Part shown: in pieces, positions 14,763 through 24,620 of the stretch | How positions within the stretch are numbered: the first letter of the stretch is position 1 | Layout: each line of letters opens with the position of its first letter | From: an uncultured Pelagibacteraceae bacterium | GTDB taxonomy: Bacteria; Pseudomonadota; Alphaproteobacteria; Pelagibacterales; Pelagibacteraceae | Assembly: GCA_902569975.1 (NCBI GenBank) | Contig: CACFWD010000009.1 | Span: 1 to 37,203, forward strand | Length of the DNA stretch: 37,203 bases | Direction: 5' to 3' | Notes under the pieces: generated by a model | Database searches by the model: none | What the model was told of the DNA's origin: nothing | What the model saw: the letters and a program-made list of their open reading frames with translations, nothing else | Made by a program: the position numbers and the translations under genes

Positions 14763-15055
14763 TGATTTTTGGAACTATATTTCTAATTATAATGTATTTA
14801 ATCTTTAAATATGTTTTGGCTTGGATAACATATGTTAATAGCCTAGACTCTAGGCTTGGTGAAAGCACTTGGAGATGGACATATGATTATCAAGTACTTA
14901 GAGATAGAGATTATTCAGATCTAGATGATAAAGATTTCATTAGACTAAGAAGAAGAAAAAATAAGTTAGTGACAATAATGTATTCAATTTTTTTGATAAT
15001 GTTTGTAGCTTTTATGTCTTGGCTAAGTAAATTTTTAATTCTTATTCTTAATTAG
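14762..15055 (+). CDS. Small two-helix membrane protein, unknown function
   Basis: A 97-aa protein I do not recognise. It has a membrane helix at about residues 3-22 and another at about 69-94. The middle loop is charged and tryptophan/tyrosine-rich (GESTWRWTYDYQVLRDRDYS), followed by a basic RLRRRKNK stretch just before the second helix. By the positive-inside rule this suggests the basic flank is cytoplasmic. It follows the Lys-rich coiled-coil gene by 27 bp on the same strand, so they may work together. It overlaps the convergent DCC-family gene by 8 bp. The frame is open, has a plausible start and fits tightly between neighbours, so it is likely a real gene. Confidence 0.7.
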   Translation: MIFGTIFLIIMYLIFKYVLAWITYVNSLDSRLGESTWRWTYDYQVLRDRDYSDLDDKDFIRLRRRKNKLVTIMYSIFLIMFVAFMSWLSKFLILILN

Positions 15056-15398
15056 TATTAAGTTGTTTTCTATTTTTTAAATAAAGAATAAAGGCAATTA
15101 TTTCATATAATAAAGAAAAAACTTGGAATATCACTGGAAGTTTTAAAATTGAGTATAAGAATTTATATTTTGGAATATTTTTCCACACTAATAGAAAAGC
15201 TTTAGCTCCACTAAAAATTTTTCCATTTTTTTCTACATGTAATCTTCTTAAAAGTTCTTTGTAATTTTTATTTGTATCTGATCTAGCTCTTTGATTATCA
15301 GTAATATCTATCCATTTAATTTTTTCGACTTTTTCTTTTTTGTAAAGATTAATTTCAGCTTTACAAATTTTACATGAATTGTTGAAGTAAACTTTCAT
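15048..15398 (-). CDS. DCC-family (DUF393) thiol-disulfide oxidoreductase-like protein
   Basis: A 116-aa protein with the start MKVYFNNSCKICKAEI, where C9-x-x-C12 is the position of the redox motif of the DCC/DUF393 family (usually YDG-C--C). It also has the family's WIDITDN and a late hydrophobic region (about 82-108) that may be membrane-associated. The motif begins with Asn-Ser rather than the usual Asp-Gly, so it is a divergent member. It is presumed to have a thioredoxin-like fold; the substrate is not known. It converges with the small membrane-protein gene (8-bp overlap) and is divergent from tldD across a 93-bp gap. Confidence 0.8.
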   Translation of the reverse strand: MKVYFNNSCKICKAEINLYKKEKVEKIKWIDITDNQRARSDTNKNYKELLRRLHVEKNGKIFSGAKAFLLVWKNIPKYKFLYSILKLPVIFQVFSLLYEIIAFILYLKNRKQLNTN

Positions 15399-15491
15399 AA
15401 CTATTGAATAATTACTAATTAAGTAAAGTCTTGTACATGCGTAAAATACACTAGTTGAAAATTATTTTAAACAACCTAAATATTAAACTCA

Positions 15492-16904
15492 ATGGGTAAT
15501 TTTTTTAAAAATTCTGATTTATCTCGCAGTGATGCTGATAATATTGTATCTGATACATTAAACAAATGTGACGATGGCGAATTATATTTAGAAAATGCTA
15601 AATCAGAGTCCATACTTCTAGATGACAATAAAATAAAAAAATCTAGTTACAACTCAGATTTAGGTTTTGGATTTAGAGCTATTTCAGGTGAAGTTGTTGC
15701 ATATTCTCACTCTAATGAAATATCAAAAAACTCGTTAAAAGCCTCTGCGAACAATTTAAAATCTACATTAAAATCAACTCAAGGGATCTATAATCACTCA
15801 ATTAATAAATCTAATAAAAAATATTATGAGAATATAAATCCTATTGACCAAAAAACATTAAGTGAAAAGATTAAAATTTTAAATCAAGTTAATGATTACC
15901 TAAGATCTAAAAATGAAAATGTTAAACAAGTTACTGCCAATTTTAGTGGAGAACAAAAATCTATAGAAATAATTAGATCAGGTGGAGAGACACTTACAGA
16001 TGTACGTCCATTGATTAGATTTAATGTGTCAGTTATGGTTGAAAAAAATGGAAGAAAAGAAACTGGTGGTTATGGGATTGGTGGAAGACAATCATATGAC
16101 AATTATTTGAAAGATGATAACTGGAAAAATGTGTGCGATGAGGCTCTTAGAATAGCCAATGTTAATTTAGAAAGTAAGCCAGCTCCAGCTGGTGAAATGA
16201 AAGTTGTGCTTGGACCAGGTTGGCCAGCAATATTAATTCATGAAGCTGTAGGACACGGTCTAGAGGGAGATTTTAACAGAAAGAAAACTTCAGCCTTTCA
16301 TAATTTAATGGGTCAAAAAGTTGCGAGTGAAGGAGTAACTATTGTTGATGATGGAACTATAGATAACAGACGAGGAAGTCTCTCGATTGATGACGAGGGG
16401 ACTCCTACAGAGAAAACGGTATTAATTGAAAATGGAATTTTAAAAAATTTTATGCAAGACAGATTGAATGCACGTTTAATGAAAACTAGATCAACTGGAA
16501 GTGGTAGAAGAGAAAATTTCAGACATATTGTCTTACCAAGAATGAGAAATACTATGATGTTGAGTGGCAAACAAACTCAAGAAGAAATGATTAAATCTGT
16601 CGATAGAGGTATTTTTGCAGTCAGTTTCGGCGGCGGTCAAGTTGATATCACATCTGGAAAATTTGTTTTTAATTGTACTGAAGCTTACGAAATAATTAAT
16701 GGCAAAATCGGCTCACCTATTAAGGGAGCGACTCTTATTGGTGACGGTCCCTCAATTTTAAAAGAAGTTTCAATGATTGGTAACGATATGATGTTAGATC
16801 CTGGTATTGGTACTTGTGGAAAAGCTGGCCAAGGTGTCCCGGTTGGAGTCGCCCAGCCCTCAATATTAATAGATAAAATGACGGTTGGTGGTACAAAACT
16901 ATAA
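15492..16904 (+). CDS. tldD: Metalloprotease subunit TldD
   Basis: A 470-aa TldD. The zinc-binding HExxxH is HEAVGH at about residues 250-255, preceded by GPGWPAILI and followed by GLEGDFNRKK. A further conserved region covers GTPTEKTVLIENG, RNTMMLSG and GGGQVDITSGKFVFNCTEAY, seen here in pieces. TldD with PmbA/TldE forms a heterodimeric peptidase that degrades unfolded short peptides and, in some bacteria, matures microcin B17 or degrades the CcdA antitoxin. Length is close to the usual 470-480 aa. pmbA follows with no gap. A TTGAAA-N16-TAAATA sequence (15455-15482) just upstream is a possible promoter that would give an almost leaderless mRNA. No candidate substrate peptide gene is visible nearby. 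Confidence 0.93.
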   Translation: MGNFFKNSDLSRSDADNIVSDTLNKCDDGELYLENAKSESILLDDNKIKKSSYNSDLGFGFRAISGEVVAYSHSNEISKNSLKASANNLKSTLKSTQGIYNHSINKSNKKYYENINPIDQKTLSEKIKILNQVNDYLRSKNENVKQVTANFSGEQKSIEIIRSGGETLTDVRPLIRFNVSVMVEKNGRKETGGYGIGGRQSYDNYLKDDNWKNVCDEALRIANVNLESKPAPAGEMKVVLGPGWPAILIHEAVGHGLEGDFNRKKTSAFHNLMGQKVASEGVTIVDDGTIDNRRGSLSIDDEGTPTEKTVLIENGILKNFMQDRLNARLMKTRSTGSGRRENFRHIVLPRMRNTMMLSGKQTQEEMIKSVDRGIFAVSFGGGQVDITSGKFVFNCTEAYEIINGKIGSPIKGATLIGDGPSILKEVSMIGNDMMLDPGIGTCGKAGQGVPVGVAQPSILIDKMTVGGTKL

Positions 16905-18221
16905 ATGGTTAAAGATCAAGAATATCTCAAAGAAAAAGCTTCATATTGTTTAGATTTTGCAAAAAAATTAGGGGCTACGGATGCAAGTGTAAATGTAGGA
17001 AGTTCAATCTCTGAAACAGTTAATTTTAGGAATAAAAAATTGGAAGAGTCTAATAGATCAGATAATTTGGGTATAGACATCACAACTTACATTGGAAAAA
17101 AAAAATCATCCATATCTTCATCAAATTTATTAGAAAATAATTTGAATACATTAATTGAAAAATGTATTGAAACTACAAAAAATACTCCAGAGGATGAGTT
17201 TAATGCACTTCCTGACGAAGACTTGCTTGCAAAAGAAGTCAAAGATTTAAATTTGTATGACGAGTCTCACTTAGAAAATGATGATAAAATCAAATATTTA
17301 TCAAGATTAGAAGCCTCTGCCTCAAGCGATAAAGCAATAGTAAATACAGAGTCCAGTTTTACTGAGGATAAATCAAATTTTATTTTGGCTAATAGTGATG
17401 GGTTTTGTAAAGGTTTTAAAACCTCTTCATTTGTAGTCTCTAGTGTTGCAGTCGCCAAAGATGACAAAAGCATGGAGAGAGATTATGAATACAATCTTAA
17501 ATGTCATCTAGCTGATATTAAAAGTGCGGAAGAATTAGGCAAAACAGCTGCTGAAAATACTATTAGGAAATTAAGCCCAAAAAAAATTGGTAGTGAAAAA
17601 ATTGCGATAATTTTTGATAAAAGAATTGCAAAAGGAATATTGAGTACTTTTTCAAACGCAATATCATCCTCTGCTATTTCAAGAGGAACTTCTTTTTTAA
17701 AAGATAAGATTGGACAAAAAATATTTTCGGACTCAATAAATATTTTCGATAAGCCTGATATAATCAAAGGATTAGGTTCACAGAGCTTTGATGCTGAAGG
17801 AGTACAAACAGATACATTAAAATTAGTAGAACAAGGGATTTTGAAACATTATTTGATCGACACTTATAATGGAAAGAAATTGAGTCTAAAATCAAATGGA
17901 AGGTGTGGGGGAACAAGTAATCTTTATTTTATCAATGGTGAGATTTCTTATAGGGATCTTTTAAATTCTCACTCTAAATGTCTCTACATAACAGAAACCA
18001 TTGGTCATGGAAGCAACATAATAACTGGAGATTATTCTGTAGGAGCAACTGGTTTTTTAGTTGAAAAAGGTGAATTTAAATATCCTATTAATGAAATTAC
18101 AATTGCTGGAAACTTTAAAGATATGTTTAAAAATATAACTTTAGCTAATGATTTGGAATTTGAATATTCAACAAATTCACCAACAATGATGATAGAAGGC
18201 ATGGTTGTTGCAGGTAAATAA
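16905..18221 (+). CDS. pmbA: Metalloprotease regulator PmbA (TldE)
   Basis: A 438-aa homologue of TldD lacking the HExxxH zinc motif, as expected for the PmbA/TldE partner. Typical parts are LDFAKKLGATDASVNVGSS at the start (within 1-40), an IGSEKIAIIFDKRIAKGIL-like central segment, SSAISRGTSFLKDKIGQKIF, and the C-terminal GHGSNIITGDYSVGATGFLVEKGE and NSPTMMIEGMVVAGK, noted here as fragments. It pairs with TldD to form the active peptidase, shaping the substrate channel. The start codon directly follows the tldD stop, so 1:1 coupled expression is likely. Two tandem stop codons end the gene, 6 bp before the convergent downstream gene. Confidence 0.92.
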   Translation: MVKDQEYLKEKASYCLDFAKKLGATDASVNVGSSISETVNFRNKKLEESNRSDNLGIDITTYIGKKKSSISSSNLLENNLNTLIEKCIETTKNTPEDEFNALPDEDLLAKEVKDLNLYDESHLENDDKIKYLSRLEASASSDKAIVNTESSFTEDKSNFILANSDGFCKGFKTSSFVVSSVAVAKDDKSMERDYEYNLKCHLADIKSAEELGKTAAENTIRKLSPKKIGSEKIAIIFDKRIAKGILSTFSNAISSSAISRGTSFLKDKIGQKIFSDSINIFDKPDIIKGLGSQSFDAEGVQTDTLKLVEQGILKHYLIDTYNGKKLSLKSNGRCGGTSNLYFINGEISYRDLLNSHSKCLYITETIGHGSNIITGDYSVGATGFLVEKGEFKYPINEITIAGNFKDMFKNITLANDLEFEYSTNSPTMMIEGMVVAGK

Positions 18222-18227
18222 TAAAAT

Positions 18228-18905
18228 TTACTCAAAATTTTTAAGACGATATTCCCAGTTACCCATTCTAGAATACGAAACTCTAACTATCATTGAACTT
18301 TTTTTATCATACCATATATCGAAATCTAATCGTTTATCCTTAGGTAGTGATTTATCTTTAGATTCTAATTTAAAACGTTCAACTTCATAAGTTTGTCCAT
18401 ACTGTTTTATTTTTTCTTTGCCAATAAAGGTAACTACCTGTTCTTTTATACTCCCAGAAACTGGACTAATCTGTTTACTTGTCTGTAAGATTTTATGATT
18501 CCACCAATTTCCTATAATACAATCAGAAGATACCTTTCCATTGTAAGAAGAACCTTTAATATCAAATTTTTTTTGATCTTTATCATAAACTAAATTAACA
18601 AATTTTTTTTTGTCATTTTGTAAAGTTTTTGAATTGTAAGAAATTAATTGATCTTTTAAATATTTTTCCTCACCAAAACCCTCAACTTGAAAAATGGTAG
18701 CTCCTAAAACTTTTACAGAAAACTTGATTTGATTCGTAACCTTCGTTTGATTTCCTTTTCTAGAGAAGAAATAATAGTTATATCCAATTATTTCTCCATT
18801 TCTTAAAATATCCATCTCAATTTTATTATAGTTTTTGTAATGCTTCATATGAGCAATAGAATTTGAGTAGAAAAATACAAAAATTAAGATTAAAATTTTT
18901 TTCAT
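18228..18905 (-). CDS. Secreted DUF6134/DUF3108-like protein
   Basis: A 225-aa protein with a Sec signal peptide (MKKILILIFVFFYSNSIA, cleavage near residue 18). The mature part is mainly beta-strand with repeated short amphipathic strands, such as IEMDILRNGEIIGYNYYFFS and FDIWYDKKSSMIVRVSY. The D--R-G--IG-- opening and the late W-D-----V--- strand resemble the DUF6134/DUF3108 group of periplasmic proteins of unknown role. A conserved-looking NWWNHKILQTSKQISPVSG segment sits in the middle. It is probably periplasmic. It lies alone on the minus strand, 6 bp from the convergent pmbA stop and divergent from the YczE-type gene. The family call is from pattern only. Confidence 0.65.
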   Translation of the reverse strand: MKKILILIFVFFYSNSIAHMKHYKNYNKIEMDILRNGEIIGYNYYFFSRKGNQTKVTNQIKFSVKVLGATIFQVEGFGEEKYLKDQLISYNSKTLQNDKKKFVNLVYDKDQKKFDIKGSSYNGKVSSDCIIGNWWNHKILQTSKQISPVSGSIKEQVVTFIGKEKIKQYGQTYEVERFKLESKDKSLPKDKRLDFDIWYDKKSSMIVRVSYSRMGNWEYRLKNFE

Positions 18906-18957
18906 TCAATAATCACAATAATAGACTTTTTATATAATAGAAGTAGTTTATTAAAAA

Positions 18958-19605
18958 ATGTTTTTAAAAATAAAAAAAGTACCCAAAGTAAAATGGAGCT
19001 CTAATAAACCATATAACTTTAAACCTAAATTTTCGACATTATTTTTTTGTTGTTTGGGTTTAATACTGTTTGGTTTAGGTGAAGGATTATTAATAGTTTC
19101 TTATACAGGAGCTTCTCCTTGGAGTGTTTTGGCTCAGGGTATTTCTCTAAATGTAAACTTAAGTATAGGAACAATAACATTGCTGATTAGTATTTCAGTT
19201 TTAATTTTATGGATACCACTTGGTCAAAAACTAGGAATGGCTACTATTTTAAATGCTATAATAGTTGCACTAATGATTGATCTTTGTATAAAATTTGTAC
19301 CGACTCCTTCTAATTATTATAACCAATTACTCTTAGCTGTAGTTTCAGTTATAACAGTTGGTATCGGGGGTGGTATCTATCTAGTCTCTAATTTAGGAGC
19401 AGGCCCAAGAGACGGACTAATGGTGGGTCTACAAATTAAAACAAATTTACCAATTGCCTTAGTACGAGCAATATTAGAGATTTCAGTTGTAACTATTGGT
19501 TGGTATTTAGGTGGAATTGTAGGTATAGGTACTTTATTATTTGCTTTTGGAATAGGTCCGTGTGTTGCTTTGGGGTTATATTTAGTTGATAAAACTTTTA
19601 ATTAG
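18958..19605 (+). CDS. YczE/YitT-type membrane protein
   Basis: A 215-aa protein with a soluble start of about 27 residues and five or six hydrophobic helices. The pattern is that of YczE-like membrane proteins: LFGLGEGLLIVSYTGASPWSV in the first helical hairpin (approximate residues 38-58), LSIGTI, then an internal repeat with GGGIYLVSNLGAGPRDGLMVGL. The two similar G-G--L-----GA-P-D segments suggest an ancient duplication. The role of the family is not established; transport or membrane scaffolding are possibilities. It overlaps the stop of convergent typA by 4 bp (TTAG). Confidence 0.8.
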   Translation: MFLKIKKVPKVKWSSNKPYNFKPKFSTLFFCCLGLILFGLGEGLLIVSYTGASPWSVLAQGISLNVNLSIGTITLLISISVLILWIPLGQKLGMATILNAIIVALMIDLCIKFVPTPSNYYNQLLLAVVSVITVGIGGGIYLVSNLGAGPRDGLMVGLQIKTNLPIALVRAILEISVVTIGWYLGGIVGIGTLLFAFGIGPCVALGLYLVDKTFN

Positions 19606-21428
19606 GCCGCAGCACCTGATTTTTCACTTCTTTTTCTATCATGTGGATCAAGAATTGCTTTTCTTAATCTGCATGAGTCAGGTGTAATTTCAAGAGCTTC
19701 ATCTGTATTTAACATGCTTAATTGTTCTGCAATTGACATTTTTCTAACTGGAGTAAGAACAACATTTTCATCCGTCCCTTGTGTTCTCATATTAGTTAGT
19801 TTTTTGCCTTTCATTACATTAATAATCATATCTCCTGGTTTAGGAGATAAACCAACAATCATACCTGGATAAACTGGATCATTATGAGTTACAAACATCT
19901 CACCTCTCGCTTGCAAGTTAAATATTGCAAATGCAACAGCTTTTCCTTGTTCCATTGATATAAGAGCGCCATTTCTTCTACCCTCCATTTCTCCCTCAAA
20001 TGGACCATACTCGTGAAAAATTCTGTTAATTACACCGTTTCCTTTAGTTAGAGTGAGAAATCTACTTGTGTAACCCATTAAGCCTCTTGTTGGGGCATGA
20101 AATATTAATCTTTTCTTATCTTTTCCTGTATCTTTCAATTCAATTAATTTACCTTTTCTTCTATTCATAGAGTCAATTATTTTTGAAGAATGTTCTTCAT
20201 CTAGGTCCATAGTTATTTCTTCTATTGGTTCTAGCTTATTTCCATTTTCATCTTTTTTATATAATACTTTTGGAGGACTGACTGTCATTTCAAATCCTTC
20301 CCTTCTCATTTGTGTAAGTAAGATCTCTAACATTAACTCACCTCTACCGCTTACAACAAAAGAGTCATTTCCTTCATTTTCAGAAAAAGTGATTCCAACA
20401 TTATTTTGTGCTTCTTGGATCAGTCTATCTCTTATTTGAGTACTGGTAAGCTTTTTCCCCTCTTTACCTGCTAAAGGAGAAGTATTTACAGTAATAGTAA
20501 TGGACATAGTTGGAGGATCAATTGGTGTTGCAGCAATTGGTTCATTAATTTTAATATCACATATTGTGTCTGCTACATTTGCTTTCTCTAATCCTGCAAC
20601 AACTACAATATCTCCAGCTTCACCAACTTCAATTGGAACCTTTTTTGTACCTTCATATCTAAAAATTTTAGTTAATCTACCTTCATCAACTTTTTCACCA
20701 TTTAAATTTATTGCTTTTATTGCTTGATTAGCTTTAGCGGTGCCTTGAGAAATTCTTCCAACTAAACTTCTTCCTAAAAAACTATCTGAGTAAAGAAGCG
20801 TAGAAAGCATAGCAAATGGTTTTGATTTATCTGATACTGCTGGCTTAACATGTTCAATAATCTTATCTAAAAGTGGATTTAAATTCTCTCTAGGCCCATC
20901 TACTTCTGTATCAGCCCATCCTGATCTACCACTTGCGTATAATACTGGAAAATCTAATTGTTCTTCATTTGCATCTAAACTTACAAATAAGTCAAAAGTT
21001 TCATCTAGAACTTCATTTGCCCTCTGGTCTGTTTTATCAAGCTTGTTAATTACAACAATCGGTTTTAAACCTTGTTTTAAAGCTTTTGCTAAAACAAATT
21101 TTGTTTGAGGCATTACACCTTCAGCTGAGTCAATTAATAAAAGAGCACCATCAGCCATACTAAGTACTCTTTCAACTTCAGCAGCAAAATCTCTGTGACC
21201 TGGTGTGTCAATAATATTAATTCTTGAATCTTTCCAATTAATTGAGGCAGGCTTTGCTAAAATTGTTATGCCCCTCTCTTTTTCAAGCTCTCCAGAGTCC
21301 ATAAGCCTCTCATCTACAACTTCATTTTCTCTAAATGAACCACTTTGTTTCATTAAATTGTCGATCAGAGTTGTTTTCCCGTGATCAACATGAGCTATAA
21401 TGGTGATATTTCTTATATCGTTAGTCAT
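19602..21428 (-). CDS. typA: Ribosome-associated GTPase TypA/BipA
   Basis: A 608-aa translational GTPase, the normal TypA length. The G domain shows G1 AHVDHGKTT (about 12-20), the RGITI switch, G3 DTPGH and G4 NKLDK. EF-G-like domains III and V and the TypA-specific C-terminal domain follow, with GRGELMLEILLTQMRREGFE, GPFEGEMEGRRNGALISMEQG and a PRPGDMI-like PKPGDMIINVMKGKKLTNMR, cited as fragments. It binds the 70S ribosome and supports growth under stress or cold, probably in ribosome assembly. A possible promoter (TTTTCA-N16-TATAAG) lies just upstream. The 38-aa basic peptide ORF precedes it on the same strand by 84 bp. No Shine-Dalgarno is seen. Confidence 0.95.
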   Translation of the reverse strand: MTNDIRNITIIAHVDHGKTTLIDNLMKQSGSFRENEVVDERLMDSGELEKERGITILAKPASINWKDSRINIIDTPGHRDFAAEVERVLSMADGALLLIDSAEGVMPQTKFVLAKALKQGLKPIVVINKLDKTDQRANEVLDETFDLFVSLDANEEQLDFPVLYASGRSGWADTEVDGPRENLNPLLDKIIEHVKPAVSDKSKPFAMLSTLLYSDSFLGRSLVGRISQGTAKANQAIKAINLNGEKVDEGRLTKIFRYEGTKKVPIEVGEAGDIVVVAGLEKANVADTICDIKINEPIAATPIDPPTMSITITVNTSPLAGKEGKKLTSTQIRDRLIQEAQNNVGITFSENEGNDSFVVSGRGELMLEILLTQMRREGFEMTVSPPKVLYKKDENGNKLEPIEEITMDLDEEHSSKIIDSMNRRKGKLIELKDTGKDKKRLIFHAPTRGLMGYTSRFLTLTKGNGVINRIFHEYGPFEGEMEGRRNGALISMEQGKAVAFAIFNLQARGEMFVTHNDPVYPGMIVGLSPKPGDMIINVMKGKKLTNMRTQGTDENVVLTPVRKMSIAEQLSMLNTDEALEITPDSCRLRKAILDPHDRKRSEKSGAAA

Positions 21429-21438
21429 TTTTGTGGCT

Positions 21439-21466
21439 CTTATACATAAATAAATTGTTTTGAAAA
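21439..21466 (-). promoter_or_regulatory. Candidate sigma-70 promoter for typA
   Basis: Minus-strand TTTTCA (21466-21461), 16-nt spacer, TATAAG (21444-21439), with the -10 only about 10 bp before the typA ATG. This would make the transcript nearly leaderless, consistent with the absence of a Shine-Dalgarno. Such matches are easy to find in AT-rich DNA, so support is modest. Confidence 0.3.
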
Positions 21467-21512
21467 CTTAAAAAAAACTATATTTGATAAGCATAATTTG
21501 AGTATATTGAAC

Positions 21513-21629
21513 TTAATTAAGCTTTTTTTGTTTTTCTCTCTTAATCTTTCTCTTTTCCTTTAAGCTTAATTTTGCTTTTTTTTTTACACTAGAATCTTTA
21601 AATGATTTTCCACTATAACGTTTAGACAT
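21513..21629 (-). CDS. 38-aa very basic peptide, unknown function
   Basis: A short frame between the groL terminator and typA encodes 38 residues. It begins MSKRYSGKSFKDSSVKKKAK and continues with an LSLKEKRKIKREKQKKLN ending. About half the residues are Lys or Arg. The frame has an ATG and a clean stop, and it fills an otherwise empty 266-bp gap in a genome with almost no empty DNA. The composition resembles small ribosomal or RNA-binding proteins, and the neighbours (GroEL chaperonin, ribosome GTPase TypA) concern protein synthesis and folding. The ATG lies only about 15 nt after the end of the terminator T-tract, so expression may depend on groL readthrough or a promoter inside that region. 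Basic composition alone is also common in AT-rich frames, hence moderate confidence. Confidence 0.6.
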   Translation of the reverse strand: MSKRYSGKSFKDSSVKKKAKLSLKEKRKIKREKQKKLN

Positions 21630-21642
21630 AATTTTTTTTCAT

Positions 21643-21673
21643 AAAAAAAAGGCCATCATTAGAGATGGCCTTT
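21643..21673 (-). terminator. Rho-independent terminator of groES-groL
   Basis: Read on the minus strand: AAAGGCCATC, a 6-nt loop, GATGGCCTTT (10-bp perfect stem), followed directly by a run of further T residues (8 T in total). It begins about 20 bp after the groL stop. This is the strongest classical intrinsic terminator in the window. Confidence 0.92.
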
Positions 21674-21694
21674 AAATTTTTTATCTGGAAGAGT

Positions 21695-23368
<1,674 letters not shown>

Positions 23369-23378
23369 TTAAATTAAA

Positions 23379-23669
23379 TTATTTACCTGAGATACCCATA
23401 ATGTCAGACTCTTTCATTATGCTGTATTCTTTACCATTAATTTTGACCTCTGTTCCTGACCATTTGCCAAATAAAACTTTATCACCAACTTTCACATCCA
23501 TTGGAATAAGTTTTCCATCTTCAGTTTTTGCACCACCTCCCACTGCAACAACTTTTCCTTCTTGAGGCTTTTCTTGAGCTGTATCAGGGATGATAATTCC
23601 ACCAGCAGTCTTTTCACTGCCATCCAAAACTTCGATTAAAACTCTATCGTGTAACGGTTTAAATTTCAT
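23379..23669 (-). CDS. groS: Co-chaperonin GroES
   Basis: A 96-aa GroES starting [20 protein letters not shown]. The mobile loop is [20 protein letters not shown], the main surface that docks on GroEL, and [16 protein letters not shown] is also present. Length matches the 95-97 aa norm. A longer frame from 23708 would add 13 residues not found in the family. The ATG at 23669 is preceded at the right distance by AAGGAG, which decides the start. It is the first gene of the heat-shock operon groES-groL, transcribed from the CTTGAAA-N15-CTATATG element. It forms the heptameric lid of the chaperonin. Confidence 0.97.
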   Translation of the reverse strand: MKFKPLHDRVLIEVLDGSEKTAGGIIIPDTAQEKPQEGKVVAVGGGAKTEDGKLIPMDVKVGDKVLFGKWSGTEVKINGKEYSIMKESDIMGISGK

Positions 23670-23705
23670 AAATTCTCCTTTATAAATCTTTATAAATATG
23701 AGTTT

Positions 23706-23734
23706 CATATAGATATTTCGACGTCTATTTCAAG
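23706..23734 (-). promoter_or_regulatory. Heat-shock (sigma-32/RpoH) promoter of groES-groL
   Basis: Minus-strand CTTGAAA (23734-23728), 15-nt spacer, CTATATG (23712-23706). The -35 is a full match to the sigma-32 consensus and the -10 agrees with the CTATNT form known in alphaproteobacteria. Distance to the groES ATG is about 37 nt from the -10. No CIRCE inverted repeat (HrcA site) is seen nearby. Confidence 0.8.
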
Positions 23735-23801
23735 ATTAGAAACCACCTAAGGTATTAATATTGCTAGGAAATTCGAGATTTTATAGTTTATACCATAAAA
23801 T

Positions 23802-24620
23802 ATGACCAAAAATTTAGATTTTGATGGCCTTAAATCAATAGCTGATAACTATGATCTTTACTACATTGATTTGTGGGGGGTAATCCATAATGGGATACAA
23901 CTTCACGAACAAGCAATAATTGTTCTTAAAGAACTCTTAAAAAAAGATAAAGATTTTGTACTTTTAACTAATGCACCACGACCAAATAAAACAGTTCAAA
24001 ATTTTTTAGAAAAGATGGGCATGGATAAAGTACTCAGAGATCACGTATTTACATCAGGGCAGGCAGCATTGAATTATTTGAAAAAATTTTATTTATCAAA
24101 AAAGTTTTACCACATTGGACCACCTAGAGATTTTGATTTATTTTATTTATTTGAGAAAAATAAGTGTGAAGATATTAATGATAGTGAATATTTATTGTGT
24201 ACAGGATTATTTGATGATCATGATAAGGATTTAAAATTTTACAAAGATTTACTTGAAAAACATATTGCAAAAAAAATGATTTGTACAAATCCAGATTTAA
24301 TTGTTGATCGCGGTGAAGTTAGAGAGTTTTGTGCAGGTTCTGTTGCAATGGTTTTTGAAAAAATGGGTGGAGAAGTAGTATATTTTGGAAAACCAAATCC
24401 AGAGGTTTATAATCAGTCAATTAACAACAGAAATAAAAAGATATTAGCAATTGGTGATAATTTAAATACTGATATCAGAGGTGCAAATCTTTTAAACTAT
24501 GATTCTTTATTAATTAGTAACGGAATACATAGAAATGAAATAAAAAATAAAGGCATTCAAGACGTTTCAAAAGAGTATGAAGCTATAGTTAATTTTATTC
24601 AATCAAATCTAAAATGGTAA
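23802..24620 (+). CDS. HAD-superfamily hydrolase, TIGR01459/NagD-like
   Basis: A 272-aa HAD-IIA hydrolase. Motif I is YIDLWGVIHNG with the nucleophile Asp at about residue 23. Motif II is LLTNAPRPN (about 55-63). The C-terminal motifs are GKPNPEVY and AIGDNLNTDIRGAN, which hold the Mg-binding aspartates. The DLWGV form, in place of DxDGV, is the mark of the TIGR01459 subgroup found widely in alphaproteobacteria. It is a phosphatase of unknown substrate; related NagD/PLP phosphatases act on nucleotides or sugar phosphates. It opens the plus-strand run and overlaps ribF by 7 bp. That coupling hints at a flavin-nucleotide or FMN-related substrate, but this is only inference from position. Confidence 0.85.
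   Translation: MTKNLDFDGLKSIADNYDLYYIDLWGVIHNGIQLHEQAIIVLKELLKKDKDFVLLTNAPRPNKTVQNFLEKMGMDKVLRDHVFTSGQAALNYLKKFYLSKKFYHIGPPRDFDLFYLFEKNKCEDINDSEYLLCTGLFDDHDKDLKFYKDLLEKHIAKKMICTNPDLIVDRGEVREFCAGSVAMVFEKMGGEVVYFGKPNPEVYNQSINNRNKKILAIGDNLNTDIRGANLLNYDSLLISNGIHRNEIKNKGIQDVSKEYEAIVNFIQSNLKW

Noticed and set aside
15492-18221. RiPP (modified peptide) cluster around tldD-pmbA
   Set aside because: No precursor peptide or modification enzyme is visible on either side; the pair is widespread as a general peptidase.
23670-23801. CIRCE (HrcA) operator upstream of groES
   Set aside because: No TTAGCACTC-N9-GAGTGCTAA-like inverted repeat is present; the sigma-32-like element explains control better.
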